Origin: Burkholderia sp. NRF60-BP8
Lineage (GTDB): Bacteria; Pseudomonadota; Gammaproteobacteria; Burkholderiales; Burkholderiaceae
Reading direction: 5' to 3'
Length of the DNA: 64,000 nt
Assembly: GCF_001522585.2 (NCBI RefSeq)
Contig: NZ_CP013372.1
Coordinates: forward strand, 2,480,001-2,544,000
Notes under the pieces: generated by a model
Told to the model about the DNA's origin: nothing
Databases searched by the model: none
Seen by the model: only the letters and a program-made list of their open reading frames with translations
In this document: one piece after another, positions 37,785-47,688 of the stretch
Layout: each line of letters begins with the position of its first letter
Position numbering within the stretch: the first letter of the stretch is position 1
Position numbers and translations under genes: made by a program

Positions 37785-39293
37785 TCACGCCGCCGCAACC
37801 GCCCCGCCGAACGCCCGCTCGTCGATCGCCTCGGCCAGCGTCGCGAACGCCGTCGCGATCTCGTCCTCCGGCACGCACGCATAGCCGAGCAGCAAGCCCG
37901 ACGCCGCGCGCTCGCGGTGCGCGTAGTAGCCGGACAACGGCCGCACGACGATGTTGCGTTCGAGCGCGGCCTGCGCGACGGCCCGATCGTCGACACCGTC
38001 CGGCAGCCGCGTGACGAGATGCAGCCCCGCGTCGCTGCCGAGCGCGTGCAGCGTATCGCCGTAGCGGCGCGCGACCGCGTCGAGCAGCACCTCGCGGCGT
38101 TGTCCGTACAGCGTGCGCATCTTGCGGATATGCGACACGAAGTGCCCTTCCGCGATGAACTCGGCGAGCACGGCCTGCTGCAGCAACTGGCCTTCGCGAT
38201 ACAGCTCGGCGCTCGCGGTCGCGAAACTCTCCGCGAGCGGCTCCGGCGCGACCAGATAGCCGACCCGCAGCCCCGGGAACAGCGTCTTGCCGAAACTCCC
38301 GACGTAGATCACCTGCCCGGCCGTGTCCAGCCCCTGCAGCGACGCGAGCGGCCGGCTGCCGTAGCGGAATTCGCTGTCGTAGTCGTCCTCGATGATCCAG
38401 CAGCCGTGCTGGCGCGCGTATTCGAGCAACATCCGGCGGCGCGCGAGGCTCATCACCATCCCGAGCGGATACTGATGCGACGGCGTGACGAGCATCAGCT
38501 TCGGCGGCGCGGCGAGATCGGCCGCCGACGGCGCGATGCCTTCGTCGTCGACCGGAATCGGCCGCGTGGTGAGCCCCGACACGTTCAGCACGCTGCGCAC
38601 GCCCCAGTAGCACGGATCCTCGGTCCAGATCGCGTCGCCCGGGTCGGTCAGCAACCGCACCGCGAGGTCGATCGACTGATGGATGCCGGTCGTGATCACG
38701 ATCTGCTCGGGCGTGCACCGCACCGAACGCGACGTGCGCAGGTAGTCGGCCAGCGCTTCGCGCAGCAGCGCGAGGCCGCCGCCGGGCGCATAGGTCAGCA
38801 GGTCCGGGCGCAAGCGCCGCCAGTACTTGTTGTGCAGCCGCGTCCACACGCGCGCCGGAAATCGCGACACATCGGGCACGCCCGGCATGAACGCGCCGCC
38901 CTGACGCTTCGACACGCCGGCGCCTTCGACGAGCCGCGTGCCGCGCGCGGACAGGCGCCGCACGGACGGCGTCGCGACGGCCGGCCCGGCCGCCGCGTCG
39001 GGCGGCGCGCCGACGATCTCGTCCGGCGCGCTGTCGGCGACGAACGTGCCGCGGCCGGTCGCCGAGTGCACATAGCCTTCGAGCGCAAGCTGTTCGTAGA
39101 CCTGCGTGACCGTGTTGCGCGCGATCCCGAGCTCGGCGGCCAGCAGCCGCGACGACGGCACGCGCGTGCCGGCCGGCAGTTCGCGCGACAGGATCGCCTG
39201 TTGCAGCAGCCGGTGAAGCTGCCGGTAGATCGGCTGTTCGCCGCCACGCACGAGGCGCTGCGCCAGCCAGTCCGACAACACGCTCGCGCGCAT
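37785..39293 (-). CDS. gabR: MocR/GabR-type regulator (GntR helix-turn-helix fused to aminotransferase fold)
   Basis: 502 residues. A GntR winged helix (about 22-90: QPIYRQLHRLLQQAILSRELPAGTRVPSSRLLAAELGIARNTVTQVYEQL) is linked to a fold-type I aminotransferase domain (about 140-490) with the PLP-lysine segment GSFGKTLFPGLRVGY and DDYDSEFRY. Such proteins sense PLP together with an amino acid; GabR of Bacillus activates gabT-gabD with GABA. Divergent from gabT-gabD across 126 bases with symmetric elements, supporting that role here. CAGGAG precedes the ATG at 39293. Confidence 0.88.
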   Translation of the reverse strand: MRASVLSDWLAQRLVRGGEQPIYRQLHRLLQQAILSRELPAGTRVPSSRLLAAELGIARNTVTQVYEQLALEGYVHSATGRGTFVADSAPDEIVGAPPDAAAGPAVATPSVRRLSARGTRLVEGAGVSKRQGGAFMPGVPDVSRFPARVWTRLHNKYWRRLRPDLLTYAPGGGLALLREALADYLRTSRSVRCTPEQIVITTGIHQSIDLAVRLLTDPGDAIWTEDPCYWGVRSVLNVSGLTTRPIPVDDEGIAPSAADLAAPPKLMLVTPSHQYPLGMVMSLARRRMLLEYARQHGCWIIEDDYDSEFRYGSRPLASLQGLDTAGQVIYVGSFGKTLFPGLRVGYLVAPEPLAESFATASAELYREGQLLQQAVLAEFIAEGHFVSHIRKMRTLYGQRREVLLDAVARRYGDTLHALGSDAGLHLVTRLPDGVDDRAVAQAALERNIVVRPLSGYYAHRERAASGLLLGYACVPEDEIATAFATLAEAIDERAFGGAVAAA

Positions 39294-39295
39294 GA

Positions 39296-39341
39296 TTGGC
39301 TCCTGAATATTTATTGAAATGGCTCTGATTGCCGGAGCCAA
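39296..39341. promoter_or_regulatory. Symmetric elements in the gabR-gabT intergenic region
   Basis: TTGGCTCC (39296-39303) and its complement GGAGCCAA (39334-39341) flank an AT-rich spacer that also contains a third copy, GGCTCT (39321-39326), in direct orientation 23 bases from the first. MocR-type regulators bind paired repeats of this kind; the site is a candidate operator controlling both directions. Confidence 0.55.
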
Positions 39342-39419
39342 ATGTGATTATAGTCGCGTCCATGGGCTGCCGAGGCGCCCGATTTTCTACCTATCGGACC
39401 GAACATCAAGGAGATGACC

Positions 39420-40703
39420 GTGAAGAATGCCGACCTGCAGGCCCGCAAGAACGCCGCCACCCCGCGCGGCGTCGGCGTGATGTGCGATTTCTACGCAGCC
39501 CGCGCCGAGAACGCGGAGCTGTGGGATGTCGAAGGCCGCCGCTTCATCGATTTCGCCGCCGGCATCGCGGTGCTGAACACGGGCCACCGCCACCCGAAGA
39601 TCGTCAAGGCGATCGCGGATCAGTTGAACAACTTCACGCACACCGCTTACCAGATCGTCCCGTACGCGTCGTACGTCGAGCTGGCGGAAAAGATCAACGC
39701 ACGCGCGCCGGGCGACTTCCCGAAGAAGACGGCGTTCTTCACGACCGGCGCCGAAGCCGTCGAAAACGCGATCAAGATCGCGCGCGCGGCGACCGGCCGC
39801 CCGGGCGTCATCGCATTCTCGGGCGGCTTCCACGGCCGCACGATGATGGGCATGGCGCTGACCGGCAAGGTCGCGCCGTACAAGCTGAACTTCGGCCCGT
39901 TCCCGGGCGACGTGTTCCACGCCCCGTACCCGAACGCGCTGCACGGCGTGACGACGGCCGACTCGATCAAGGCGATCGAGATGCTGTTCAAGGCCGACAT
40001 CGATCCGAAGCGCGTCGCCGCGATCATCTTCGAACCGGTCCAGGGCGAAGGCGGCTTCAACCCGGCGCCGGCCGAGTTCGTGCGCGCGCTGCGCAAGATC
40101 TGTAACGAACACGGCATCCTGCTGATCGCCGACGAAGTACAGACCGGCTTCGCGCGCACCGGCAAGCTGTTCGCGATGCAACACTACGACGTGCTGGCCG
40201 ACCTGATCACGATGGCGAAGAGCCTTGCCGGCGGCATGCCGCTGTCGGGCGTCGTCGGCCGGGCGGACGTGATGGACGCGGCCGCGCCCGGCGGCCTCGG
40301 CGGCACCTACGCCGGCAACCCGCTGGCCGTCGCGTCGGCGCACGCGGTGCTCGAGATCATCGACGAAGAGAAGCTGTGCGAGCGCGCGACGCAGCTCGGC
40401 GACGTGCTGAAGGCGAAGCTGAACGCGCTGCAGGCGGACGTGCCGCAGATCGCCGACGTGCGCGGCCCGGGCGCGATGATCGCGGTCGAATTCCTGAAGC
40501 CGGGTTCGGGCGAGCCGGATGCCGAGTTCACGAAGCGCGTGCAGGCGCGTGCGCTCGAACGCGGGCTGCTGCTGCTCGTGTGCGGCGTGTACTCGAACGT
40601 CGTGCGCTTCCTGTTCCCGCTGACGATCCCGCAAGCCGTGTTCGACGAAGCGCTCGCGATCCTCGAGGAAGTGCTGAAGGAAACGGTCGGCGTGCCGGCC
40701 TGA
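39420..40703 (+). CDS. gabT: 4-aminobutyrate aminotransferase
   Basis: 427 residues of the class III PLP aminotransferases. Transfers the amino group of GABA to 2-oxoglutarate, giving succinate semialdehyde and glutamate. The PLP-lysine lies in TMAKSLAGGMPLSGV, with IADEVQTGFARTG and the glycine-rich FFTTGAEAVENAIKIARA upstream. The GTG at 39420 is preferred because AAGGAG ends 6 bases before it; the ATG at 39414 abuts that ribosome site. Followed by gabD with an 87-base gap holding a hairpin. Confidence 0.93.
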   Translation: MKNADLQARKNAATPRGVGVMCDFYAARAENAELWDVEGRRFIDFAAGIAVLNTGHRHPKIVKAIADQLNNFTHTAYQIVPYASYVELAEKINARAPGDFPKKTAFFTTGAEAVENAIKIARAATGRPGVIAFSGGFHGRTMMGMALTGKVAPYKLNFGPFPGDVFHAPYPNALHGVTTADSIKAIEMLFKADIDPKRVAAIIFEPVQGEGGFNPAPAEFVRALRKICNEHGILLIADEVQTGFARTGKLFAMQHYDVLADLITMAKSLAGGMPLSGVVGRADVMDAAAPGGLGGTYAGNPLAVASAHAVLEIIDEEKLCERATQLGDVLKAKLNALQADVPQIADVRGPGAMIAVEFLKPGSGEPDAEFTKRVQARALERGLLLLVCGVYSNVVRFLFPLTIPQAVFDEALAILEEVLKETVGVPA

Positions 40704-40726
40704 GTGCCCGTCCCCGACTGAATGCG

Positions 40727-40753
40727 CCGCCGCCGTCGTGAAGACGGCGGCGG
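40727..40753 (+). terminator. Hairpin between gabT and gabD
   Basis: An 11-bp perfect stem (CCGCCGCCGTC with GACGGCGGCGG) and GTGAA loop, followed only by TCGTTTG. It may attenuate gabD expression or stabilise the gabT message rather than fully end transcription. Confidence 0.5.
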
Positions 40754-40790
40754 TCGTTTGCATCCGTCCTTTTCGAAGCAGGTGATTCAT

Positions 40791-42260
40791 ATGAGCACTG
40801 TTCAGGAAACCCTGGCACTGAAAGATCCGTCGCTGTTCCGCCAGCAGGCGTACGTCAACGGCGAATGGCAACCCGCCACGAACGGCGAGACGTTCGAGGT
40901 CCGCAACCCGGCGACGGGCGGCCTGCTCGGCACCGTGCCGGCGATGGGCGCGGCGGAAACGCGTCACGCGATCGACGCCGCGAATGCCGCATGGCCGGCG
41001 TGGCGCAAGAAGACCGCGAAGGAACGCGCGGTCATCCTGCGCAAGTGGCACGACCTGATGATGGAGAACGCCGACGACCTCGCGCTGATCCTCACCACCG
41101 AGCAGGGCAAGTCGCTGGCCGAAGCAAAGGGCGAGATCGGCTACGCGGCGTCGTTCCTCGAGTGGTTCGCGGAAGAAGGCAAGCGCGTGTACGGCGACAC
41201 GATCCCGACGCCGGCGAGCGACAAGCGCATCGTCGTGACGAAGGAAGCGATCGGCGTGTGCGCGGCGATCACGCCGTGGAACTTTCCGGCGGCGATGATC
41301 ACCCGCAAGGTCGGCCCGGCGCTCGCGGCAGGCTGCCCGATCGTCGTGAAGCCGGCCGAGGCGACGCCGTTCTCCGCGCTTGCGATGGCCGTGCTGGCCG
41401 AGCGTGCGGGCGTGCCGGCCGGCGTGTTCAGCGTCGTCACGGGCGACCCGAAGGCGATCGGCGGCGAACTGACGTCGAACCCGATCGTGCGCAAGCTGTC
41501 GTTCACGGGCTCGACGCCGGTCGGCCGCCTGTTGATGGCGCAGTGCGCGGCGACGGTCAAGAAAGTGTCGCTGGAGCTCGGCGGCAACGCGCCGTTCATC
41601 GTGTTCGACGACGCCGATCTCGATGCGGCCGTGCAGGGCGCGATCGCGTCGAAGTACCGCAACAGCGGCCAGACGTGCGTGTGCACGAACCGCTTCTACG
41701 TGCATGAAGCCGTGTACGACCAGTTCGCGCAGAAGCTCGCGGCGGCCGTCGGCCAGTTGAAGGTCGGCCGCGGCACGGAGCCTGGCGTCACGCAAGGCCC
41801 GCTGATCAACGAAGCAGCCGTGCTGAAGGTCGAGGCGCATATCGAGGACGCGCTCGCGAAGGGCGCGACCGTCGTGACGGGCGGCAAGCGCCACGCGCTC
41901 GGCCACGGCTTCTTCGAGCCGACGGTGCTGACCGGCGTCACGCCGGCGATGAAGGTCGCGAAGGAAGAGACGTTCGGGCCGCTCGCGCCGCTGTTCAAGT
42001 TCGGCAGCGACGACGAAGTGATCCGCCTCGCGAACGACACCGAGTTCGGCCTCGCCGCATACTTCTACAGCCGCGACATCGGCCGCGTGTGGAAGGTCGC
42101 CGAAGCGCTCGAATACGGGATGGTCGGCGTGAACACGGGCCTCATCTCGAACGAAGTCGCGCCGTTCGGCGGCGTGAAGCAGTCGGGCCTCGGTCGCGAA
42201 GGCTCGCACTACGGCATCGACGACTACGTCGTGATCAAGTACCTCTGCCTGGCCGTCTGA
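40791..42260 (+). CDS. gabD: Succinate-semialdehyde dehydrogenase (NADP+)
   Basis: 489 residues of the aldehyde dehydrogenase superfamily. Catalytic Cys in NSGQTCVCTNRFYV, Glu in SLELGGNAPFIVFDDADLD, and cofactor segment TPWNFPAAMITRKVGPALAAGCPIVVKPAE. The sequence is of the GabD/class I type and oxidises succinate semialdehyde to succinate, completing the GABA shunt started by gabT. The ATG at 40791 gives the typical MSTVQETLALKDPSLFRQQ start. Confidence 0.94.
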   Translation: MSTVQETLALKDPSLFRQQAYVNGEWQPATNGETFEVRNPATGGLLGTVPAMGAAETRHAIDAANAAWPAWRKKTAKERAVILRKWHDLMMENADDLALILTTEQGKSLAEAKGEIGYAASFLEWFAEEGKRVYGDTIPTPASDKRIVVTKEAIGVCAAITPWNFPAAMITRKVGPALAAGCPIVVKPAEATPFSALAMAVLAERAGVPAGVFSVVTGDPKAIGGELTSNPIVRKLSFTGSTPVGRLLMAQCAATVKKVSLELGGNAPFIVFDDADLDAAVQGAIASKYRNSGQTCVCTNRFYVHEAVYDQFAQKLAAAVGQLKVGRGTEPGVTQGPLINEAAVLKVEAHIEDALAKGATVVTGGKRHALGHGFFEPTVLTGVTPAMKVAKEETFGPLAPLFKFGSDDEVIRLANDTEFGLAAYFYSRDIGRVWKVAEALEYGMVGVNTGLISNEVAPFGGVKQSGLGREGSHYGIDDYVVIKYLCLAV

Positions 42261-42376
42261 CGGTTCGGGGCCTGGCGCGCGAGCGGCAGGCCCTGGCCGC
42301 CCGGCCGGAACCGGGCGGTCGCGACGCGGGCCGGTATCCCTCTCCGCCGTGCCCGCGTCACCTGCCTTCTCCGCGA

Positions 42377-43921
42377 TCAGCGGAATACGTTCACCGCCTC
42401 CACCAGCCGCGTCGCCTGCTGCTTCAGGCTTTCCGACGCCGCCGTGCTCTGCTCGACGAGCGCCGCGTTCTGCTGCGTGATGTTGTCCAGATGCACGACC
42501 GCCTGGTCGACCTGGGCGACGCCCGTGCTCTGTTCGGCCGTCGACGAGCTGATCTCCGCGATCAGATCGGACACGCGCTTCACCTGCGTGACGATGTCCT
42601 CCATCGTCTTGCCCGCGCCATCGACGATCCGCGCGCCCGACTCGACACGCTCGACGCTCGCGCCGATCAGCGTCTTGATCTCCTTCGCCGCGTTCGCGCT
42701 GCGCTGCGCGAGCGCGCGTACCTCGCCGGCCACCACCGCGAAGCCGCGCCCCTGATCACCCGCACGCGCGGCCTCGACCGCCGCATTCAGCGCGAGGATG
42801 TTGGTCTGGAACGCGATGCCGTCGATCACGCCGATGATGTCGGCAATCTTGCGCGAACTCTCGGTGATGTCGTTCATCGTCGCGACGACCTCGCTCACCG
42901 CCTGCCCGCCGCGCCCGGCTGCCTCGCTCGCGGAAACGGACAGCTGATTCGCCTGCAGCGCCGTCTCCGCATTGCTCGACACGGTCGCCGTCATCTCGGC
43001 CATCGATGCAGCCGTCTGCTGCACGCTCGTCGAAGCCTGCTCGGTGCGCGCGCTGAGGTCGTTGTTGCCTTGCGCGATCTCGTTGCTCGCGCGCTGCACG
43101 TTCAGCACCTGTTCGCTGACGTCGTCGACGAGCCAGCGGAACATCAGCCCGAGCTGGTTGATCGTGCGCAGCGTCATGCCGATCTCGTCGACGCGATTCA
43201 TCCGCACGCCGTTGCGGCTCTCGCCGGTCGCCACGCGCAACGCCTCGTCGCGCAACTGCCGAAGCGGCCGCACGATCTGCGCGTCGAGCCACAGCCCGGC
43301 CGCCGCCGTCACGCCGATCGCCGCACCGGCGAACGCCGCGAACGCGCCGCCGCTCAACCCGGCCGCCCAGCCGGTGCCGACGACCGCAGGCACCAGCACA
43401 CACAGCGTCGACACCAGCCGCGCCCGCACCGACATCGTCTGGAACACCGACGCGACGCGCAGCGCGCCGGTGCGCAAGATCAACCCCTTGTGGAACCGGC
43501 GGCTGCCGGCCTTGCCTTCGCGGAAATCGCGATACAGCGCCTCGGCAGCCGAGATCTCGTCGCGCGTCGCCTTCGTGCGCACCGACATGTAGCCCTTCGG
43601 CTGCCCGTTGCGCATCACCGGAATCGCGTTCGCGCGCACCCAGTAATGGTCGCCGTTCTTGCGGCGGTTCTTCACGAGCGCGGTCCACGGCTCGCCGCCC
43701 TTGAGCGTCGCCCACATGTCGGCGAACGCCTCCTTCGGCATGTCCGGATGCCGCACCACGTTGTGCGGCTGGCCTTCGATCTCCTCGGGAGAAAAGCCGC
43801 TGACCTGGATGAATGCCGCGTTCGCGTAAGTGATGTGGCTGTCGACATCGGTCGTCGACATCAGCGTCGCATCATCGGCAAATTCGAATTCGCGTTGCGT
43901 GACGGGCTGGTTGTTGCGCAT
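42377..43921 (-). CDS. PAS-containing methyl-accepting chemotaxis protein (Aer-like), copy 1
   Basis: 514 residues. An N-terminal PAS domain (about 10-115) like that of Aer, with [34 protein letters not shown], two close membrane segments (about 165-215), a HAMP-like linker and the MCP signalling hairpin with [48 protein letters not shown]. There is no periplasmic loop of note and no C-terminal CheR-tethering pentapeptide, so it probably senses redox or oxygen from inside the cell. 414 bases separate it from a near-duplicate of identical length. Confidence 0.9.
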   Translation of the reverse strand: MRNNQPVTQREFEFADDATLMSTTDVDSHITYANAAFIQVSGFSPEEIEGQPHNVVRHPDMPKEAFADMWATLKGGEPWTALVKNRRKNGDHYWVRANAIPVMRNGQPKGYMSVRTKATRDEISAAEALYRDFREGKAGSRRFHKGLILRTGALRVASVFQTMSVRARLVSTLCVLVPAVVGTGWAAGLSGGAFAAFAGAAIGVTAAAGLWLDAQIVRPLRQLRDEALRVATGESRNGVRMNRVDEIGMTLRTINQLGLMFRWLVDDVSEQVLNVQRASNEIAQGNNDLSARTEQASTSVQQTAASMAEMTATVSSNAETALQANQLSVSASEAAGRGGQAVSEVVATMNDITESSRKIADIIGVIDGIAFQTNILALNAAVEAARAGDQGRGFAVVAGEVRALAQRSANAAKEIKTLIGASVERVESGARIVDGAGKTMEDIVTQVKRVSDLIAEISSSTAEQSTGVAQVDQAVVHLDNITQQNAALVEQSTAASESLKQQATRLVEAVNVFR

Positions 43922-44334
43922 GGTGTGGAGCTCCGGGTGGCGGATCTTGCGTCCGTTCGTCGATTGATTCGAGACCCCGCGCATCGCGATCGATTCGCAT
44001 GCGTGTGAGTCGGGCTCCTGCACTTTCGGCACATTCGGCGAAAACATTATGCCGTATTCGGGTAAATATGCATTAGATATGCATCAACTTGTTTTTACCG
44101 AATGATTTGTTTATGGATAAAACGAAGTGCGTTGCCGGGCAACGATCTGGACGCGATTCGCCCGGCCAATGGATGCCGCGATTTCGGCTCGATTCATTCG
44201 CCCCCTCCTGAAATCGGGGAGACGAATATTTCACGTTCGACGTCATTCCATTGAATTCGCCAATCCGAATAAGCACGGTGCGCGACATCCGGCATCGTCG
44301 ATCGATTCCGCACGCCGCACGCCCTTTCGCGCGA
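43922..44334. other. 413-base intergenic between the tandem chemoreceptor genes
   Basis: Includes an AT-rich segment (44048-44120) with ATGCAT repeats (ATGCATTAGATATGCAT, 44069-44085), likely the promoter region of the downstream receptor gene. No sigma-28 flagellar promoter could be made out convincingly and no gene is seen. Confidence 0.45.
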
Positions 44335-45879
44335 TCATCTGAACACGTTCACCGCATCCACGAGGCGCGTCGCCTGCTGCTTCAGGCTTTCCGACGCCGC
44401 CGTGCTCTGTTCGACGAGCGCCGCGTTCTGCTGCGTGATGTTGTCCAGATGCACGACCGCCTGGTCGACCTGCGCGACACCGGTGCTTTGCTCGGCCGTC
44501 GACGAGCTGATCTCCGCGATCAGATCGGACACGCGCTTCACCTGCGTGACGATGTCCTCCATCGTCCGGCCTGCCTCGTCCACGCGCCGCGCGCCCGACT
44601 CGACGCGCTCGACGCTCGCGCCGATCAGCGTCTTGATCTCCTTCGCCGCGTTCGCGCTGCGCTGCGCGAGCGCGCGCACCTCGCCGGCCACCACCGCGAA
44701 ACCACGACCCTGTTCGCCCGCGCGCGCGGCCTCGACCGCCGCATTCAGCGCGAGGATGTTGGTCTGGAACGCGATGCCGTCGATCACGCCGATGATGTCG
44801 GCAATCTTGCGCGAGCTCTCGGTGATCTCGCTCATCGTCGCGACGACCTCGCTCACCGCCTGCCCGCCCCGCCCGGCTGCCTCGCTCGCGGAAACGGACA
44901 ACTGGTTCGCCTGCAGCGCCGTCTCCGCGTTGCTCGACACGGTGGCCGTCATTTCGGCCATCGACGCGGCGGTCTGCTGCACGCTGGACGCGGCCTGCTC
45001 GGTGCGCGCGCTGAGGTCGTTGTTGCCTTGCGCGATCTCGTTGCTCGCGCGTTGCACGTTGTGTACCTGCTCGCTGACGTCGTCGACGAGCCAGCGGAAC
45101 ATCAGGCCGAGCTGGTTGATCGTGCGCAGCGTCATGCCGATCTCGTCGACGCGATTCATCCGCACGCCGCGCCGGCTCTCACCGGTCGCGACGTTCAGCG
45201 CCTGCTCGTGCAGCCGCTTCAGCGGTTGCACGATCTGCGCATCGAGCCACCAGCCGGCGGCGGCCGCCACGCCGACCGTCACACCGGCAAACGCCGCGAG
45301 CCCATTGCCGCCCAGCCCGCAGGCCCAGCCCGCGCCGACGACCGCCGGCGCCAGCACGCACCATGTCGAATGAACGCGCGCACGCACCGACATCGTCTGC
45401 GGCAGCGATGCGATTCGCAGCAGCCCGGTGCGGATGACGAGCCCCTTGTGGAACCGGCGCTGGCCGGTCTTGCCTTCGCGAAACGCGCGATACAGCGCGT
45501 CCGCGGCCCGGGTCTCGTCGTGCGGCGCCTTCGTGCGCACCGACATGTAGCCTTGCGGCGCGCCGTTGCGCATCACCGGAATCGCGTTCGCACGCACCCA
45601 GTAATGGTCGCCGTTCTTGCGGCGGTTCTTCACGAGCGCGGTCCACGGTTCGCCGCGCCCGAGCGTCTCCCACATGTCGGCGAACGCCTCCTTCGGCATG
45701 TCCGGGTGCCGCACCACGTTGTGCGGCTGGCCGACGAGTTCCTCGTTCGAGAACCCGCTCACCTGCGCGAACGTCGTGTTCGCGTAGGTGATGACGCTGT
45801 CGGCATCGGTCGTCGACATCAGTGTGACGTCGTCGGGAAAATCGAATTCCTGTTGAGTAATGGGCTGGTTGTTGCGCAT
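44335..45879 (-). CDS. PAS-containing methyl-accepting chemotaxis protein (Aer-like), copy 2
   Basis: 514 residues, exactly the length of the neighbouring receptor and colinear with it throughout. The signalling half is nearly identical to copy 1 (from [18 protein letters not shown] to the AVNVFR end), while PAS and membrane parts differ more (HITYANAAF in copy 1, VITYANTTF here; different membrane segments). That suggests tandem duplication followed by divergence of the input domain, with the output domain conserved or homogenised by gene conversion. Same sensory class as copy 1. Confidence 0.9.
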   Translation of the reverse strand: MRNNQPITQQEFDFPDDVTLMSTTDADSVITYANTTFAQVSGFSNEELVGQPHNVVRHPDMPKEAFADMWETLGRGEPWTALVKNRRKNGDHYWVRANAIPVMRNGAPQGYMSVRTKAPHDETRAADALYRAFREGKTGQRRFHKGLVIRTGLLRIASLPQTMSVRARVHSTWCVLAPAVVGAGWACGLGGNGLAAFAGVTVGVAAAAGWWLDAQIVQPLKRLHEQALNVATGESRRGVRMNRVDEIGMTLRTINQLGLMFRWLVDDVSEQVHNVQRASNEIAQGNNDLSARTEQAASSVQQTAASMAEMTATVSSNAETALQANQLSVSASEAAGRGGQAVSEVVATMSEITESSRKIADIIGVIDGIAFQTNILALNAAVEAARAGEQGRGFAVVAGEVRALAQRSANAAKEIKTLIGASVERVESGARRVDEAGRTMEDIVTQVKRVSDLIAEISSSTAEQSTGVAQVDQAVVHLDNITQQNAALVEQSTAASESLKQQATRLVDAVNVFR

Positions 45880-46188
45880 GCAAGGCTCCGAAAGGCGGCT
45901 CTGTCGTCCGCGCCGCGCTGAAATCGCGCTCAGTAGCCGAAAAACGGTTGATCGCTTTACGACACTCTCGTCCTTTGTCGGCAATGCACCGGGAAACCTT
46001 AATCCTGTCGCGCATCCTGCATGCAATTCGGCCATTACCATGATTTCGATCAAATATTCCGGCGATAATCGCGGCACGTGTTTATCGACTTGTCACAACG
46101 CGCCACCCGACGTGCCGATGTCGGCATCCGTTGCGCGCGGCGAAACGATTTGAATTATCCTGCTCCATTCCACCGGAATTCGAATTCG
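45880..46188. other. 309-base divergent intergenic
   Basis: Between chemoreceptor copy 2 and the methyltransferase gene. Fairly AT-rich at 45990-46070 and 46150-46190. No recognisable operator; the methyltransferase ATG lacks a strong ribosome site. Confidence 0.4.
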
Positions 46189-47046
46189 ATGAAAAAGGCA
46201 TTGCACGAACTGAATCGGTTGTCCTGGAATAAGGCGACGGTTGCGCATAACAGCCATAAAGGCGATCAGGCTGCATTTTTCCGCAATGGCGGCTCGACGC
46301 TGTTTCCGGAAGAACGCGAACTGCTCGGCGATCTGGCGGGTCTGCGGCTCTTGCACCTGCAATGCAACGCGGGGCAGGACACGCTGAGCCTCGTGCGCGC
46401 AGGCGCGGACGCAACCGGCATCGACATCTCCGACGAGGCGATCGACTTCGCGCGGCGACTGTCGGCCGACTCGGGCCTGCCGGCGCGGTTCGAGCGCGCC
46501 GACGTACTCGACTGGATGCCCGAAGCCGCCGCGCGCGGCGAGCGCTTCGATCGCGTGTTCACGTCGTACGGCGCGATCTACTGGCTGTCTGACCTGACCG
46601 CATGGGCGCACGGGATCGCCTCGCTGCTCGCGCCGGGCGGCCGCTTCGCGATGGTCGAGTTCCATCCGTTCTCGCTGTATTTCGACGAACACTGGCAGCC
46701 GCACTACGACTACTTCAAGGACGACGCGACCGAGGAGCCCGCAGGCGTCGGCGATTACGTCGCGGTGTCCGGCACGGGGCTCGGCACGCAGCACGACCAC
46801 CCGGGCATCGTCGATTTCGCGAACCCGCATCCGAGCTACGAGTTCATGTGGGGCATCGGCGAGGTAGCGAATGCACTGATATCGGCCGGTCTCGCGATCG
46901 ATCGCCTGACCGAATATCCATACGCGAACGGCTGGAAGGGCTTCGACGGCATGCGCGAGTTGGACGGCCGCCGGATGGTGCCGCCCGAAGGCATGCCGCG
47001 CCTGCCGTTGATGTACGCGATCGCCGCGCACCGGGTGGCCGCATGA
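46189..47046 (+). CDS. Class I SAM-dependent methyltransferase
   Basis: 285 residues. Motif I LLHLQCNAGQDTLSLVRAGADATGIDIS binds S-adenosylmethionine, followed by an ERADVLDW-type adenine-contact strand and the WLSDLTAWAHGIASLLAPGGRFAMVEFHPFS post-motif. Cytosolic small-molecule methyltransferase of unknown substrate. The ATG at 46189 is chosen because the preceding in-frame residues look non-coding. Its stop overlaps the next ATG (ATGA), so it is coupled to a GNAT gene. Confidence 0.87.
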   Translation: MKKALHELNRLSWNKATVAHNSHKGDQAAFFRNGGSTLFPEERELLGDLAGLRLLHLQCNAGQDTLSLVRAGADATGIDISDEAIDFARRLSADSGLPARFERADVLDWMPEAAARGERFDRVFTSYGAIYWLSDLTAWAHGIASLLAPGGRFAMVEFHPFSLYFDEHWQPHYDYFKDDATEEPAGVGDYVAVSGTGLGTQHDHPGIVDFANPHPSYEFMWGIGEVANALISAGLAIDRLTEYPYANGWKGFDGMRELDGRRMVPPEGMPRLPLMYAIAAHRVAA

Positions 47047-47603
47047 CCGGCCGCACCGCCGCCGCGCGCGACGCGCTGTCGGCCCGCCTGCTGGCCCGCG
47101 ACGACGTGCCGCTCGTGTGGACCATCGACCGGCGTGAAATCATCGAACACCTGTACGTGCTGCGCGACGGCGCGCTGCATCTCGTGCCCGAGTTCTACGA
47201 CGTGGCCGGCTGGCCCGACGGCGAAGCCGATCACTACACGCCGATCCTGCTCGACTGTCACGACCGCGGCGGCTGGTTTCTCGGCCGGTTCGACGGCACG
47301 CGGCTCGTCGCGGCCGTCGTCGTCGACAGCCGGCCGCTCGGCCCGCGGCGCGACATGCTGCAGTTGAAGTTCCTGCACGTGAGCCGCGATTGGCGCGGTT
47401 GCGGGCTCGGCGAACAGCTCTATCGCGCGGCGCGGGCGCAGGCACGCACGATGGGCGCCGAGCGTCTGTACGTGTCGGCCACGCCGTCGCAGCGCACGAT
47501 CGACTTCTACCTGCGGCTCGGCTTCACGGTCAGCGCGGCGCCCGATCCCGAACTTTACGCACTCGAGCCCGAAGACATTCACCTCGAAGGGCCGACGGCG
47601 TGA
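47043..47603 (+). CDS. GNAT-family N-acetyltransferase
   Basis: 186 residues. The acetyl-CoA-binding signature is seen in LKFLHVSRDWRGCGLGEQLYRAARAQARTMGAERLYVSATPSQRTIDFYLRLGF. The first 60 residues are an unusual N-terminal extension. Overlaps the methyltransferase stop by 4 bases, so the pair may modify the same metabolite; substrate unknown. Confidence 0.83.
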   Translation: MTGRTAAARDALSARLLARDDVPLVWTIDRREIIEHLYVLRDGALHLVPEFYDVAGWPDGEADHYTPILLDCHDRGGWFLGRFDGTRLVAAVVVDSRPLGPRRDMLQLKFLHVSRDWRGCGLGEQLYRAARAQARTMGAERLYVSATPSQRTIDFYLRLGFTVSAAPDPELYALEPEDIHLEGPTA

Positions 47604-47688
47604 CCGCGCGGCATGCGGATGAAGCGTGGAATTTTGCGCTCCGCCACTGCCGTCATCAGTTACCGTCAGCACGTCACGGAGCGCGACA

